A stretch of 64,000 nucleotides of DNA from Myxococcota bacterium (GCA_023150895.1 JAKLJY010000006.1:1-64000); one strand, 5' to 3'; shown: positions 1 to 10,491, numbered from the stretch's first letter. Notes: a model not told the origin generated them from the letters alone. Numbers and translations are program-made.

Positions 1-769
1 GCCCCCGCCGCCGGCCACGGCCGCGCCCCCGTCCTCCGTGGCTGCCCGGCCGAGCGCCCCGGCCACCAAGGCGCCGCCCCCGGCAACGGCACCGCCCAGC
101 GTCGCCGCGAAACCGAGCGCCGCGCCGACCCAGGCGCCGTCCCCGCCGTCGAGGCCGCCGGTCGCGGAGCCCCCGCCACCGCCCTCGAAGCCGGCCGTCG
201 CCGCCACCAACGACAAGACGTCCTGCCCGGGCGGTACGATCCTGGTCACGACCGCGACCTTCCCCAAGGGATCCATCAAAGGGCGTGACGTCACGGGCGC
301 CGAAGCCGTCGCCCTCGCGCGCACCGGCAAGGCCTTCTGCATCGATGCGCACGAGTACCCGGGTGGCGGTCGCCCCCCGAAGTCCTCCGTCACGTTCGAC
401 GCCGCCGCCGGCCTCTGCAAGGCTTCGGGAAAACGGTTGTGTACCGACGGCGAGTGGCAGCGCTCCTGCCGAGGCGGGGGCGGGGACTTCCCGTATGGCA
501 AGGAGTTCGATGCGGCCCGCTGCAATACCGAGGACGCCGACGGCGAGGCGCGGTCCGTCGCGGAGGGGGGCAAATTCGCCCGCTGTCGCAGCGCGGTCGG
601 CGCCTTCGACATGAGCGGCAATGTCGCCGAGTGGACGGCCGACCAGACCGTTCGCGGCGGAGACTACACGTCGGCAGACGATGACGCCGCGTGCAGCGCC
701 GGCGGCAAGCGTTCGGCAGGCAGCGCCCGACCGACGATCGGGTTCCGCTGCTGCGCGGACCTCCCGTGA
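1..769 (+). CDS. SUMF1/FGE-sulfatase domain protein, 5' end missing
   Basis: The reading frame is open to the window edge (first full codon at position 2), so the gene is truncated at its 5' end. An in-frame GTG at 38 is probably internal. The visible part begins with about 60 residues of Ala/Pro-rich linker, followed by a Cys-containing domain. Its C-terminal motifs GNVAEWT, RGGDY and GFRCC are typical of formylglycine-generating-enzyme/SUMF1-like domains (family knowledge). In deltaproteobacteria such domains often hang on lipoproteins or Ser/Thr kinases through Pro-rich linkers, so the missing N-terminus may hold a signal peptide or kinase. Catalytic activity cannot be claimed: many members are non-enzymatic binding domains. 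The TGA overlaps an in-frame GTG of the next gene (GTGA), suggesting one transcript. Confidence 0.75.
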   Translation, partial: PPPPATAAPPSSVAARPSAPATKAPPPATAPPSVAAKPSAAPTQAPSPPSRPPVAEPPPPPSKPAVAATNDKTSCPGGTILVTTATFPKGSIKGRDVTGAEAVALARTGKAFCIDAHEYPGGGRPPKSSVTFDAAAGLCKASGKRLCTDGEWQRSCRGGGGDFPYGKEFDAARCNTEDADGEARSVAEGGKFARCRSAVGAFDMSGNVAEWTADQTVRGGDYTSADDDAACSAGGKRSAGSARPTIGFRCCADLP

Positions 770-771
770 CC

Positions 772-1713
772 ATGGAAGAGCGTCGGCTGCTCATCGTCGG
801 TCGTGATCCGGCCGAACTCGCGCAGCTCAAGACGTCTCTCGAACCCCGCGGGTACTCGGTGCTCGGCACGCCGCCGGGTGAGGGCGTCTGGCAGGGCCTC
901 GAGACGCTGAAGCCGCACATCGTGGTGATCGACGTGCACCGGGGGTTCGGCGATCCGCTCGAGGAGCTCGTTCGCATCAAGGAGATGATCCCCGGCGATG
1001 TGTTCGTGCCCGTCTTCGCGCTGTATCCGGACAAGGTCCCGGCGGAGATCATTCGTGGCTTTCAGCGCGGGACGGACGACTTCATCGTTCGACCGTTCGA
1101 GCTCTTCGAGCTGATCTTGCGTCTCGAGGTCCTGTGGCGAATGAAGACGTTGCAGGATCAGCTCCTCGCCACCAACAAACGACTGCACGCCCTCAGCATC
1201 ACCGACGACCTCACCGGACTCTGCAACCAGGGCGAGTTCAAACGGCGGATGACGATCGAGCTGAAGCGGGTCCCGCGCTTCCGGGTGCCGGTGGCCGTCA
1301 TCTTCTTCGACGTCGATCACTTCAAAGGGGTCAACGACTCCCACGGCCATGCCGTCGGAAGCCACGTTCTCAAGGAGATCGCGCGGATCCTGGTGGCGAA
1401 TCTCCGGGAGACCGACATCATCTGTCGCTACGGCGGCGACGAATTCGTCATCGGCTTGCCCGGCTGCGACCTCGCCCGGGGCGTCGAAACCGCCGAGCGT
1501 CTGCGTGAACTCGTCAAGATGAGCCTCTTCCGGCTCGGCCCGGCCGAAGTGCAGGTGACCCTGAGCATCGGCGTCGAGGCCTGCACGGCGGAGCAGACGT
1601 TCGAACTCGACACACTGCTGCAGCGGGCCGACTCCGCGCTCTATGTCGCGAAAGAGCAGGGGCGAGACAGAGTCCGCGTCCTGGACGCCGTTTATGGAGG
1701 CAAATCCCCTTGA
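772..1713 (+). CDS. Diguanylate cyclase with degenerate receiver domain
   Basis: A 313-residue cytoplasmic protein. Residues 1-120 form a CheY-like receiver and residues about 150-310 a GGDEF domain that should make c-di-GMP from two GTP. The active-site GGDEF is intact at 221-225. The inhibitory I-site RETD lies at 212-215, the canonical five residues ahead, so product inhibition is expected. The receiver keeps Asp54, but the conserved Lys is Arg107 (VRP) and the Thr/Ser position near residue 83 is Ala-Leu, so classic phospho-signalling is doubtful. ATG 772 was chosen; GTG 766 in frame overlaps the upstream stop and is an alternative. The stop overlaps the TTG start of purB (TTGA), coupling a GTP-consuming enzyme to purine genes. 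Confidence 0.9.
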   Translation: MEERRLLIVGRDPAELAQLKTSLEPRGYSVLGTPPGEGVWQGLETLKPHIVVIDVHRGFGDPLEELVRIKEMIPGDVFVPVFALYPDKVPAEIIRGFQRGTDDFIVRPFELFELILRLEVLWRMKTLQDQLLATNKRLHALSITDDLTGLCNQGEFKRRMTIELKRVPRFRVPVAVIFFDVDHFKGVNDSHGHAVGSHVLKEIARILVANLRETDIICRYGGDEFVIGLPGCDLARGVETAERLRELVKMSLFRLGPAEVQVTLSIGVEACTAEQTFELDTLLQRADSALYVAKEQGRDRVRVLDAVYGGKSP

Positions 1714-3032
1714 TTGAGCGGTATGCGCGCCCGGAGATGTTGGCCCTCTGGGCGCCTGCCGCCCGATACGAGGCCTGGCTCGACGTCGAGCTGAATGCCT
1801 GTCTTGCCATGGAGGCGCTCGGTCAGGTCCCCACCGGGACGGCCGACGGCATTCGTGGGCGGGTGCGGCTCGATCCGGCCCGCATCCTCGAAATCGAGAA
1901 CACGACGAAACACGACGTCATCGCCTTCCTCACGCAGGTCGAGGAGACGGCGGGCGAGGACGCGCGCTGGCTCCACCTGGGGCTGACGAGTTCGGACGTC
2001 CTCGACACCAGCTTTGCCGTCTTGCTCGTCCGGGCGCTCGACCTCATCGTCGAAGCGCTCGATCGCACCCGGGCTGCGCTTCGGGCGCGGGCGTTCGAGC
2101 ACAAACGCACGCCCGTCATGGGGCGTAGCCACGGGATGCACGCCGAGCCGACGACCTTCGGGCTCGTGCTCGCGACGTTCTACGACGAACTCGGCCGGGG
2201 ACGCGAACGCCTCCTGGCGGCGCGCGGGCGGATCGCAGTGGGCAAGATCAGCGGCGCCGTCGGCACGTTCGCCAACGTCGAACCGGAGGTCGAACGGCGC
2301 GTCTGCGCCGCCCTCGGCCTGACGCCGGAGGGGGTGAGCAGCCAGATCGTCCATCGGGACCGCCACGCCGAGTACTTCAACGCCCTGGCCCTCGTGGGGA
2401 CGACACTCGAACGCTTCGCGGTGCAGGTTCGCCACTGGCAGCGGTCGGAGGTCGGTGAGGCCGAGGAGCCCTTCACCGCGGGTCAGAAGGGCAGCTCGGC
2501 GATGCCTCACAAGCGCAACCCGATTCTCGCCGAGAACCTGACCGGTCTCGCCCGCTTGCTGCGAGGCTATGCCCAGACCGCCATGGAGAACGTCGCGCTC
2601 TGGCACGAGCGCGACATCAGCCACTCCAGCGTCGAGCGGATCATCGGGCCGGATGCCACGACGTTGCTGCATTTCATGCTGGAGCGCACGACGCATCTCG
2701 TGCGGCACCTGGTCGTCTACCCGGAGCGCATGGCGGCCCACATGGGGCAGACGGGGGGCGTGATCTTCAGTCAACGCCTGTTGCTCGACCTCGCGCGGGC
2801 CGGCGTCCAGCGGCAGACGGCCTACGTCTGGGTGCAGCGCAACGCCATGCGGTCCTTTGCCGAGGGGGCGGACTTCGCGACCCTCGTGCAGGCCGATCCG
2901 GACATCAGCACGCATCTGCCCGCCGAGGTCATCCGGCGGGCCTTCGACCTCGAGTGGCACCTGCGCCACGTGGACACGATCTTCGCCCGCGTCTTCGGCG
3001 AGACCGAGGACGCGCGCCCTTCGGAGGGTTGA
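1710..3032 (+). CDS. purB: Adenylosuccinate lyase
   Basis: A 440-residue enzyme of the fumarase/aspartase superfamily. It cleaves SAICAR to AICAR and adenylosuccinate to AMP, releasing fumarate. The family signature loop [11 protein letters not shown] is at about residues 261-271. The TSSDVLDT stretch and the histidine-bearing motif [11 protein letters not shown] near residue 140 contribute to the active site. Length is normal. The start is a TTG overlapping the stop of the cyclase gene, supported by a GGAGG nine bases upstream at 1696-1700. It opens the purine run and is followed after two bases by purC. Confidence 0.97.
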   Translation: MIERYARPEMLALWAPAARYEAWLDVELNACLAMEALGQVPTGTADGIRGRVRLDPARILEIENTTKHDVIAFLTQVEETAGEDARWLHLGLTSSDVLDTSFAVLLVRALDLIVEALDRTRAALRARAFEHKRTPVMGRSHGMHAEPTTFGLVLATFYDELGRGRERLLAARGRIAVGKISGAVGTFANVEPEVERRVCAALGLTPEGVSSQIVHRDRHAEYFNALALVGTTLERFAVQVRHWQRSEVGEAEEPFTAGQKGSSAMPHKRNPILAENLTGLARLLRGYAQTAMENVALWHERDISHSSVERIIGPDATTLLHFMLERTTHLVRHLVVYPERMAAHMGQTGGVIFSQRLLLDLARAGVQRQTAYVWVQRNAMRSFAEGADFATLVQADPDISTHLPAEVIRRAFDLEWHLRHVDTIFARVFGETEDARPSEG

Positions 3033-3034
3033 CG

Positions 3035-3952
3035 ATGAACGAGCGCGCGGCCAATGGGAATCCGGGTGCCGTCACCCGGGGCGAGCTGCTGTACACGGGG
3101 TCGGTCAAGAAGGTCTTCGCCGTCGAGGGTCGTCCCGACGCCGTGATCTTCGAGTTCTCCGACCGGATCAGCGTCTTCGACAAGCGCATCCCGAGCGTCG
3201 TCCCGCGGAAGGGCGAGGTGATTTGCGGTCTCGCTGCGTACTGGTTTGCCCTGTGCGCCGAACGCGGCATCCGGACGCACTTCCTCCGGCGCCTCTCCCC
3301 GACGGCGTTGCTGGTGAAGCGGGTGGAGATCGAACGCGACTACGCGAAGATCACGCCCGAGCGCCGCTCGGTGCTCGTGCCGTGCGAGTTCATCGTCCGC
3401 CACTACGTCGCCGGGTCTTTCCTCGATCGCTTCAAAGGGCAGGGATACTCACACGGTCAGCGGCTTCCGTCGCCGTTCTGCGAGACGAGCACCAAGGTCG
3501 AGCGCACGGACCGCCTCATCGACCGTGACGAAGCCCTGGCCATCAGCAAGCTGACGCCGACGGCGCTCGACGACATCTGGGCGACGTGCCTGCAGATCGA
3601 CGCCCTGATCGAGGCGCAGGCGGCTCGCGGCGGGCTCATCCACGCCGACGGCAAGAAGGAGTTCGGCCTCGACGCCGAGGGCGCGTTGATGGTCGTCGAC
3701 GTCCTCGGCACGCCGGATGAAGACCGCTGGTGGGACGCCGCCGCGCATGCCCGCGGCGAGGTCGTCGAACTCTCCAAGGAGTTCGTCCGCCAACACTACC
3801 GGCAGTCCGGCTACAAGGACGCCCTCTACGGCGCTCGGGCACGGGGCGAGGCCGAGCCGGACATCCCGCCCATGCCGGCCGAGCTGATCGAACGCTGCTC
3901 GGCGCTCTATGTCGGTCTCTACGAGCGTTTGACGGGGGAGAAGCTGCCATGA
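3035..3952 (+). CDS. purC: SAICAR synthetase
   Basis: A 305-residue enzyme that joins aspartate to CAIR with ATP in step eight of IMP synthesis. Family motifs are visible: TGSVKKVF for nucleotide binding at the N-terminus, [12 protein letters not shown], and [10 protein letters not shown]. The [15 protein letters not shown] stretch corresponds to the usual IDEVLTPDSSRFW and is somewhat divergent. The longer relatives of this kind (about 300 residues) match better than the short 240-residue bacterial form. ATG 3035 follows GGAGG within CGGAGGGTTGACG. Its stop overlaps purS (ATGA). Confidence 0.95.
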   Translation: MNERAANGNPGAVTRGELLYTGSVKKVFAVEGRPDAVIFEFSDRISVFDKRIPSVVPRKGEVICGLAAYWFALCAERGIRTHFLRRLSPTALLVKRVEIERDYAKITPERRSVLVPCEFIVRHYVAGSFLDRFKGQGYSHGQRLPSPFCETSTKVERTDRLIDRDEALAISKLTPTALDDIWATCLQIDALIEAQAARGGLIHADGKKEFGLDAEGALMVVDVLGTPDEDRWWDAAAHARGEVVELSKEFVRQHYRQSGYKDALYGARARGEAEPDIPPMPAELIERCSALYVGLYERLTGEKLP

Positions 3953-4215
3953 AGGGTCGAATCACCGTTCAACTGAAGGCCGGCGTGCTCGATGTCGAGG
4001 GCACGGCCATCGCCCGTGCGCTCGGTTCGTTGGGCTTCACGGCCTCGGAGGTCCGCGTCGGGCGCGTGTTCGAGGTCGAACTCGGCCCCGAGGTCGCGAA
4101 CGACCCGGCGGGGGCGGCGCTCGTCCTCACGGACATGGCGCGCAAGCTGCTCGCCAATCCGGTGATGGAGCGCTTCGAGGTCGAGGTCCTCGACGGCGCC
4201 TCCGGGGCGGCGTGA
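3949..4215 (+). CDS. purS: FGAM synthase subunit PurS
   Basis: An 88-residue small subunit of the three-part phosphoribosylformylglycinamidine synthase (PurS-PurQ-PurL). It bridges the glutaminase and the synthetase. The N-terminus [18 protein letters not shown] and the conserved GS.GF...VRVGR.FE pattern are typical of PurS. Presence of purS agrees with the short PurL found downstream, since the large Gram-negative-type PurL does not need it. ATG overlaps the purC stop; a GGGGGAG lies just upstream. Its own stop overlaps the start of purQ. Confidence 0.95.
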   Translation: MKGRITVQLKAGVLDVEGTAIARALGSLGFTASEVRVGRVFEVELGPEVANDPAGAALVLTDMARKLLANPVMERFEVEVLDGASGAA

Positions 4216-4916
4216 TGCGGTTCGCGGTGATTTCCTTCCCGGGCAGCAATTGCGACGACGATTGCGTGCGGGTCGTCCGCGAGGTGCTCGGGCACGACGC
4301 CTACAAGGTGCGGCACGACGTCCACGATCTCGATCGCCCCGACGTCGTTCTCGTCCCGGGCGGCTTCAGTTTCGGAGACTACCTTCGGTGCGGCGCCATC
4401 GCCCGCTTCTCTCCGGTCATGACGGACGTCGCCGCGTTCGCCGGCCGCGGCGGCCCGGTGGTCGGCATCTGCAACGGGTTTCAGATTCTCACCGAGGCGG
4501 GGCTCTTGCCCGGGGCGCTGCGCCGCAACGTCTGTCTGTCGTTCATTTGTGAAGACCGCCACGTCGCCGTCGAAGGTCGGTCGACGCCGCTGACCCGGGG
4601 CCTGTCCGGCGAGGTTCTGCGCATTCCCATCGCGCACAACGAAGGCAACTACTGCGCCGACGAGGAAACGCTCGCCCGCCTCGAAGGCGATGGGCGGGTC
4701 GTCTTCCGGTACGTCGCCCCTGATGGCCGCCGGTCGCCGGAAGCGAACCCCAACGGCGCCGCAAACGACATCGCGGGCATCTGCAACGAGCGCGGCAACG
4801 TCGTCGGGCTCATGCCCCACCCGGAGCGCTGCGCGGAGCCGCTCCTGGGCAATACGGACGGGCGCCGGCTGTTCGATGCCCTGCTCGCCGCAGGCGCAGA
4901 CGGAGGCTCACGATGA
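4215..4916 (+). CDS. purQ: FGAM synthase glutaminase subunit PurQ
   Basis: A 233-residue class I glutamine amidotransferase that supplies ammonia to PurL. The nucleophile Cys is in GICNGFQIL; the His-Glu of the triad are in MPHPER near the C-terminus. The N-terminus [14 protein letters not shown] is the usual PurQ start. A GTG at 4212 directly ahead in frame is an alternative start. Both overlap the purS stop. The stop overlaps purL (ATGA), consistent with a translationally coupled complex. Confidence 0.96.
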   Translation: MRFAVISFPGSNCDDDCVRVVREVLGHDAYKVRHDVHDLDRPDVVLVPGGFSFGDYLRCGAIARFSPVMTDVAAFAGRGGPVVGICNGFQILTEAGLLPGALRRNVCLSFICEDRHVAVEGRSTPLTRGLSGEVLRIPIAHNEGNYCADEETLARLEGDGRVVFRYVAPDGRRSPEANPNGAANDIAGICNERGNVVGLMPHPERCAEPLLGNTDGRRLFDALLAAGADGGSR

Positions 4917-7120
4917 CCGCCTGGTCGGCAGAAGTGCTCAAGCGCCACGGCCTCACCGGCGAGGAGTACGCTCGCATCGAGGCGACCCTTGGTCGGGCAC
5001 CGTCGTGGCCGGAGCTCGGCGTGTTCAGCGTCCTCTGGAGCGAACACTGTTCGTACAAGTCGAGCCGCGTGCACCTGAGGCGGCTGCCCACCCGGGGTCC
5101 CCTGGTCATTCAGGGACCGGGCGAGAACGCCGGCGTCATCGACGCGGGGGGCGGCCACACGGTGATCTTCAAGATGGAGAGCCACAACCACCCGTCGTTC
5201 ATCGAGCCCAAGCAGGGCGCGGCGACGGGGGTGGGCGGCATCCTGCGCGACGTTTTCACCATGGGCGCGCGACCGATCGCATTGCTCGACGCGCTGCGCT
5301 TCGGAGATCCGGCGCACCCGCGCACGCCGCATCTCGTCAAGGGGGTCGTTCACGGCATCGGGAGCTACGGCAACTGCGTCGGCGTGCCCACCGTGGGCGG
5401 TGACGTCGTCTTCGACCCCTGTTACGACGGGAACATCCTCGTCAACGCGATGGCCGTCGGTGTCGCCCGGGCGGACCGCATCTTCCTCGGTCGGGCGGAG
5501 GGGGTCGGCAATCCGGTCTTCTACGTGGGCAGCAAGACGGGCCGCGATGGCATCCACGGCGCCACCATGGCGTCGGAGGAGTTCGGCGCACAGAGCGAGG
5601 AGAAGCGCCCGAACGTCCAGGTCGGCGACCCCTTCGTCGAGAAGCTGCTCATCGAGGCCTGCCTCGAGGTCATGTCCGAGGACCTCCTGGTGGGGATTCA
5701 GGACATGGGCGCGGCCGGCCTGACGTCGTCGTCGGCGGAGATGGCCGCGCGCTCCGGCTCGGGCATCGTGCTGCACCTCGATCGGGTGCCGATGCGCGAG
5801 TCCGGCATGACCCCGTACGAGCTGCTCCTGAGCGAGAGCCAGGAGCGCATGTTGATGGTGTGTGCCCGTGGCCGCGAGGCGCGCCTGATCGAGCTCGTCT
5901 CGCGCTGGGGCCTCGACGTCTGCGAGATCGGCGTCGTGACGGACTCCGGGCGTTTCGTGGGCACCTGGCACGGGCAGACGGTGGTCGACATCCCCGTCTC
6001 GGCCCTCGTCGACGACGCCCCGAAGTACGAGCGGCCCATGGCGCCGCCGCCGCCGTCGCCGCCCCTCGACCTCGATGCCTTTCCGCAGGCCGCGGACGGG
6101 GACTTCACCCCCGCGCTCTCCGACCTGCTGGCCCGCCCCTCGTTGGCGAGCAAGCGCTGGGTGTACCGCCAGTACGACCACATGGTCCGAACCGGGACGG
6201 TCCTCCGGCCGGGTGAGGGGGACGCCGCCGTGGTTCGCCTCCCGGAGACACCGCGCGGCGTGGCGATCTCGGTGGGGTGCAACGGGCGGATGTGCGCGTT
6301 GTCGCCCCGTCGCGGGGCGGCCATGGCCGTCGCCGAGGCGGCGGTCAACGTGGCCTGCGTGGGAGCCCGCCCTGCGGCCATCACGGACTGCCTCAACTTC
6401 GCGAGTCCCGAACGACCTGCCGTGATGTGGTCCTTCTCCGAGGCGATCGACGGTCTTGCCCTCGCGTGCGAAGCGCTCGACACGCCCGTCGTCTCCGGAA
6501 ACGTCAGCTTTTACAACGAGACCGAAGGCCGCGGCATTCACCCGACACCCATGGTGGGGCTCGTCGGGTTGATGCCGGAGGCGGCTCGCGCGGTGGGGAG
6601 CGCCTTTCCGGACGCCGGGCTCGACGTCCTGCTGCTCGGACGAGTGCGCCCCGGCCTCGCAGGCAGCGAGTACGCCGCGGGTGTGGGCGCGCCGCTGTGC
6701 GGAGACGCCCCGGACCTCGACCTGACGGCCGTCCGCAGCCTCGTCGAGGCGCTGCTGGCCCTGCACGCCTCGGACCTCATCGTGTCCGCGCACGATGTCG
6801 CCGAGGGCGGACTCGCCGTGGCGCTCGCAGAGTGCACCTTCGGCGACGCCGCCGTGGGACTCGTGGCCGCCGCCCCCGAGCACGCCGAGCGCGCGGACGA
6901 AGTGCTCTTCGGCGAGGGCACCGGGCGCGTCATCGTCTCGACGCGCGACCCGGCGGGAGTCGAGCGCATTTGCTCGCAGGCCGGCGTCCCCGTCTGGCCG
7001 CTCGGACGAACGGCGGGGCAGCGCCTCCAGATCACGCTCGCCGGCCGCCCGGTGATCGACGCGACCGTCGCCGAACTCCGGGCGCGCTGGGCGACGGGCT
7101 TCGCCGGAGCCGTCGAATGA
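4913..7120 (+). CDS. purL: FGAM synthase large catalytic subunit PurL (small-PurL type)
   Basis: A 735-residue AIR-synthase-fold enzyme that converts FGAR to FGAM with ATP and ammonia from PurQ. The length fits the small PurL used with PurS and PurQ. Recognisable blocks are [17 protein letters not shown] at the N-terminus, the glycine-rich [22 protein letters not shown], and a second-half [16 protein letters not shown]. Start ATG overlaps the purQ stop and the stop overlaps purF (ATGA). Confidence 0.97.
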   Translation: MTAWSAEVLKRHGLTGEEYARIEATLGRAPSWPELGVFSVLWSEHCSYKSSRVHLRRLPTRGPLVIQGPGENAGVIDAGGGHTVIFKMESHNHPSFIEPKQGAATGVGGILRDVFTMGARPIALLDALRFGDPAHPRTPHLVKGVVHGIGSYGNCVGVPTVGGDVVFDPCYDGNILVNAMAVGVARADRIFLGRAEGVGNPVFYVGSKTGRDGIHGATMASEEFGAQSEEKRPNVQVGDPFVEKLLIEACLEVMSEDLLVGIQDMGAAGLTSSSAEMAARSGSGIVLHLDRVPMRESGMTPYELLLSESQERMLMVCARGREARLIELVSRWGLDVCEIGVVTDSGRFVGTWHGQTVVDIPVSALVDDAPKYERPMAPPPPSPPLDLDAFPQAADGDFTPALSDLLARPSLASKRWVYRQYDHMVRTGTVLRPGEGDAAVVRLPETPRGVAISVGCNGRMCALSPRRGAAMAVAEAAVNVACVGARPAAITDCLNFASPERPAVMWSFSEAIDGLALACEALDTPVVSGNVSFYNETEGRGIHPTPMVGLVGLMPEAARAVGSAFPDAGLDVLLLGRVRPGLAGSEYAAGVGAPLCGDAPDLDLTAVRSLVEALLALHASDLIVSAHDVAEGGLAVALAECTFGDAAVGLVAAAPEHAERADEVLFGEGTGRVIVSTRDPAGVERICSQAGVPVWPLGRTAGQRLQITLAGRPVIDATVAELRARWATGFAGAVE

Positions 7121-8529
7121 GCGCGCGCCCGCCGGTCGCGTGGGACGAGCGATCGGACGAGCACCTCCGGGACGCGTGCGGGGTCGTGGGGATCTTCGGC
7201 CCGCCGGAGGCCGCGAACCTCGCGTACCTCGGGCTGCACGCATTGCAGCATCGGGGGCAGGAGAGCGCGGGGATCGCGACCAGCGACGGGACCCGCCTGC
7301 ACCACCATCGCGGGGAAGGCCTGGTCACCGACGTCTTCTCCGCCCCTTTGCTCGGGCGCCTGCCGGGGCCGTATGCGATCGGCCACGTGCGCTACTCGAC
7401 GGCGGGCGGCAGCGGCCTTCAGAACGCTCAGCCGATCACGGCCCGCTACGGTGGTGGCATGGTCGCCGTCGCCCACAACGGCAACCTGACGAACGCGGCC
7501 ATGCTGCGCCGTCGCCTCGAGGCCGAGGGCTCGATCTTCCAGGGCACGACCGACACCGAGGTCATCGTGCATCTCTTCGCGCGGTCGCGCGCCTCGACGC
7601 CCGAGGGCCGCCTGATGGACGCTCTTCGTCAGATCGAGGGCGCGTGGTCGCTGACGGTCCTCACCGAGGACAAGGTCATCGGCGTCCGCGATCCCCTCGG
7701 CGTCCGGCCGCTCGTGCTCGGTCGCCTCGCGGGTGGACATGTTCTGGCGTCCGAAACGTGCGCGCTCCCGCTCCTCGACGCGACGTTCGAGCGCGAGGTC
7801 GAGCCGGGGGAGATGGTCGTCATCGACGCTGGCGGGGTGACGTCACGGCGGTATTTGCCCGAGACCCCCCGGCGCGCGTGCGTCTTCGAGCACGTGTATT
7901 TCGCCCGGCCCGACTCGACGGTCTTCGGTCGCTCGGTCTACGGGGTGCGTCGCGCCCTCGGACAGCGCCTGGCGCAAGAGGCCCCGGCCTCGGCGGACGT
8001 GGTCATTCCCGTGCCGGACTCGGGCCTCGCCGCCGCCATCGGATTCGCCGAGGCGAGTGGCATCCCCTATGGCATGGGGCTCGTGCGCTCCCACTATGTC
8101 GGGCGGACGTTCATCGAGCCGACCCAGGCCATCCGGCACTTCGGCGTGAAGCTGAAACTCGCCCCCGTCGAGGAGGTCATCGCCGGACGGCGGGTGGTCG
8201 TCCTCGACGATTCGCTGGTTCGGGGCACCACGAGCCGCAAGATCATCAACATGCTGCGGGGCGCCGGCGCCCGCGAGGTGCACCTCCGGATTTCGTCGCC
8301 GCCCATCACGCACCCGTGCTTCTACGGCATCGACACGCCGAGCCGGGCAGAGCTGGTCGCAGCGCAGTACGGCGTCGAGGAGATCCGAGCGATGCTCGGT
8401 TGCGAATCGCTGGCCTTTCTCTCGGAGGCCGGCCTTCTCGAAGCCGCCCGTGACTCGGCCGGCGGATTCTGCGACGCCTGCTTCACGGGGCGGTATCCCA
8501 TTCCCCTGACGGACGCTCTCGAGACCTGA
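7117..8529 (+). CDS. purF: Amidophosphoribosyltransferase
   Basis: A 470-residue enzyme for the first committed purine step, PRPP plus glutamine to phosphoribosylamine. The Ntn-type glutaminase begins at Cys21 ([10 protein letters not shown]), so a 20-residue propeptide must be removed. The PRPP-binding motif [14 protein letters not shown] is at about residues 361-374. Cysteines near the C-terminus ([10 protein letters not shown]) resemble those of iron-sulphur-containing relatives. ATG 7117 overlaps the purL stop with a GGAG upstream. The stop overlaps the start of the cytochrome gene (TGATG). Confidence 0.97.
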   Translation: MSARPPVAWDERSDEHLRDACGVVGIFGPPEAANLAYLGLHALQHRGQESAGIATSDGTRLHHHRGEGLVTDVFSAPLLGRLPGPYAIGHVRYSTAGGSGLQNAQPITARYGGGMVAVAHNGNLTNAAMLRRRLEAEGSIFQGTTDTEVIVHLFARSRASTPEGRLMDALRQIEGAWSLTVLTEDKVIGVRDPLGVRPLVLGRLAGGHVLASETCALPLLDATFEREVEPGEMVVIDAGGVTSRRYLPETPRRACVFEHVYFARPDSTVFGRSVYGVRRALGQRLAQEAPASADVVIPVPDSGLAAAIGFAEASGIPYGMGLVRSHYVGRTFIEPTQAIRHFGVKLKLAPVEEVIAGRRVVVLDDSLVRGTTSRKIINMLRGAGAREVHLRISSPPITHPCFYGIDTPSRAELVAAQYGVEEIRAMLGCESLAFLSEAGLLEAARDSAGGFCDACFTGRYPIPLTDALET

Positions 8530-9866
8530 TGCCGGTCAGGGCACTGGTGGTCGTCCTCACGGCCGCGGCATCGCCGCACTATCTGGAGCTCTGCGCCCCC
8601 TGTCACGGCGTCGGCGGGCGAGGGGACGGCCCCGCGGCGGCGTACCTCCTGCCGCGCCCGCGAGACCTGGTGGCCGAACCGTTTCGGAATGGCGAGGACG
8701 CCGGGGCACTGCGCCGAACGCTCGTCGACGGAATGCCCGCAACGGGAATGCCTGCGTTTGCCGCGTTGACCGCGGCGGAGCTCGACCATCTGGTCGACGA
8801 TGTTCTCGCGCTTCGCCGCGGAGCGTACGCCGCCGTCGAAGCGCCGCCGCCGCTCTGGCCGTCGCGGCCGCTGCCGCCGCTGCCGCCTCTACCGAGTGGA
8901 ACCCCGCCGATCCTGGTCACGCCCGGGGCGGACGCCTGCGGCCGCTGCCACCCGGCACAGGCGGAGCAATGGTCTCGCAGTCGGCACGCGCTGGCGTTCG
9001 GCCCGGGCGTCGAGCTGCAACAACCGGCGGCACCCCATGCGCCGAACGAGGCCTGCACGGCGTGCCATGCGCCGCTCTTCGAGCAGCAAACGGACGAGGC
9101 CCTGCGTTCGGAGGGGGTGACGTGTGCAGGCTGCCACCGGCGCGGCGATGAGAAGCTCGCGGCCCGCCCGCCGTCGGGACACCGGGCGCCCGGACTGCCC
9201 GTTCGCGTCGATTCGGCGTTCGGGCGCGCGGAACTCTGCCTGCCGTGCCACATGCTTCCCATGTCGGCCGCCGTCGCCGGGCGGCCGCTCCTGGATACCT
9301 GGCGTGAGTGGGCGCTGAGCCCCTACTTCGTCGCGCGCATACCGTGCCAGACCTGCCACTTCGCCGATGGAGATCACGCCCTGCGCGGCGTTCACGATCC
9401 CGAAGCCGTTCGCCGCGCGGTGCGACTGTTGATCGAACCCGAGGGCGCGGGGCCCGTCGCCACGGTCACGAACGTCGGTGCCGGGCACGCCTTTCCGACG
9501 ACCGCCACCCCGAGGGCCGTGCTGCGAATGCGACAACTCGACGCGGCGGAGCGGCCGATTGCAGGGACGGACGTGATGTTCGCCATCGGGCGTACGGTCT
9601 ATGCAACGCCGGGCGGCGCGGGGTGGACCGAGATCGCGGATACCCGAATCGGGCCCGGGCAGACGAGTCGGTTTCCTTACGGCGTCCCCCGTGCCGAGGA
9701 CGGCACGACCCTCGAGGTCGACCTCTTCATGTATCCCGACTGGCTCTACGGCCGCATCTTCACGGCGGCCGCCGCGCGGGACGCTCGGTTTGCCGCCGTC
9801 GCAGGCGAGGCCCGCGGCCACGGCTTTCGGGTCACGGGACGCCGATGGCGCTGGCCGAATCCGTGA
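8529..9866 (+). CDS. Six-haem c-type cytochrome
   Basis: A 445-residue protein with six CXXCH haem sites, the first at Cys22 (CAPCHG). The others are CGRCH, CTACH, CAGCH, CLPCH and CQTCH. The N-terminus is a short hydrophobic segment ending AAAS, a probable signal peptide, as covalent haem needs the periplasm. Residues about 18-100 look like a mono-haem cytochrome c, with the methionine-rich GMPATGMPAF as candidate ligand region. The middle holds the other five haems, and residues about 300-445 look like a haem-free beta-rich domain. Physiological partner is unknown. The start overlaps the purF stop by one base, an unrelated function riding on the purine transcript. The 3' end overlaps the convergent gene by 35 bases. 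Confidence 0.85.
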   Translation: MPVRALVVVLTAAASPHYLELCAPCHGVGGRGDGPAAAYLLPRPRDLVAEPFRNGEDAGALRRTLVDGMPATGMPAFAALTAAELDHLVDDVLALRRGAYAAVEAPPPLWPSRPLPPLPPLPSGTPPILVTPGADACGRCHPAQAEQWSRSRHALAFGPGVELQQPAAPHAPNEACTACHAPLFEQQTDEALRSEGVTCAGCHRRGDEKLAARPPSGHRAPGLPVRVDSAFGRAELCLPCHMLPMSAAVAGRPLLDTWREWALSPYFVARIPCQTCHFADGDHALRGVHDPEAVRRAVRLLIEPEGAGPVATVTNVGAGHAFPTTATPRAVLRMRQLDAAERPIAGTDVMFAIGRTVYATPGGAGWTEIADTRIGPGQTSRFPYGVPRAEDGTTLEVDLFMYPDWLYGRIFTAAAARDARFAAVAGEARGHGFRVTGRRWRWPNP

Positions 9867-10422
9867 GGGCGCGCAATTCCGCCGCGGCCCCCGAGGCGCC
9901 CCGCTCATCGCCGGCGGCGCGGTAGGCTGCCACCAGGGCTTCCAGGTCCTGCCGCGTGGACCCCTCGATGGCCTGCACGGCGCGGAGGTGCTCGGCGGCC
10001 CGCTGGAACTCGCCCACCTGCTGGCAGATTCGGGCGACCTGCCGGTGAACGGTCGGATGAAAACGAAGCACGTCGTGTGCGACCACCACGACCGGCCGGA
10101 CCCCGCCGAGGAGCCGCATGACCTCGGCGCGCACGGCCCGGAGGGCGGTGCGTCCGTCCTCGTCGATGGGAAACCGACCGTGAAAGTAGACGCGCAGACC
10201 CTCGCGAATGTCGTCCATCGCGCGATGGACCTCGGCGATTCGCTCGCGGGTCGGGGCGGCATCGAGCGCGCCGAGGGCCTGCTCGAGTTTGTCTCGCGCC
10301 GTGGCCAGGCGGGCGGCCGTCGTCACGAGCGCGGACTCCGGGGTGCCCCGCGGGGCGGCGACCGCAGGGCCGACCGAGAGGGCCCCGATGAGGACGAACC
10401 CGGCGAATCTGGGCGTATGCAT
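9832..10422 (-). CDS. Exported protein of unknown function
   Basis: A 196-residue protein, starting MHTPRFAGFVLIG with a signal peptide ending around GPAVAAP. The mature part is helical and Ala/Arg-rich, with runs such as AARLATARDKLEQALGAL and a TPR-like final third (ICQQVGEFQRAAEHLRA). I do not recognise a family. The first ATG of the open frame lies further upstream, but this ATG gives the signal peptide. No ribosome-binding site precedes it. A TATACT hexamer ends six bases before the ATG, so the mRNA may be leaderless. The 3' end runs 35 bases into the convergent cytochrome gene. Confidence 0.65.
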   Translation of the reverse strand: MHTPRFAGFVLIGALSVGPAVAAPRGTPESALVTTAARLATARDKLEQALGALDAAPTRERIAEVHRAMDDIREGLRVYFHGRFPIDEDGRTALRAVRAEVMRLLGGVRPVVVVAHDVLRFHPTVHRQVARICQQVGEFQRAAEHLRAVQAIEGSTRQDLEALVAAYRAAGDERGASGAAAELRALTDSASAIGVP

Positions 10423-10428
10423 CGTGCC

Positions 10429-10434
10429 AGTATA
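10429..10434 (-). promoter_or_regulatory. Candidate -10 box, leaderless start
   Basis: TATACT on the minus strand, separated by six bases (GGCACG) from the ATG at 10422. That places transcription start at or next to the start codon. No convincing -35 hexamer is seen at 16-18 bases. Confidence 0.4.
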
Positions 10435-10491
10435 CGGCGCCACTCGACCGATGACCCTGGCCATTCGCCGGATTTTGCGGAAGATAGGGGC

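Noticed and set aside
4649-7243. Minus-strand open frame of about 860 codons opposite purL
   Set aside because: Antisense shadow of purL; composition is Arg/His/Gly-rich and no domain is recognisable.
8529-9866. Possible defence or metabolic island around the multihaem cytochrome
   Set aside because: No nucleases, transposases or composition shift next to it; it is simply the last gene of the purine run.
9601-10491. N-terminal extension of the PEGA protein up to 9601
   Set aside because: The extension runs antisense through the exported protein at 9832-10422 and through the cytochrome end; the GTG at 10492 yields a signal peptide instead.
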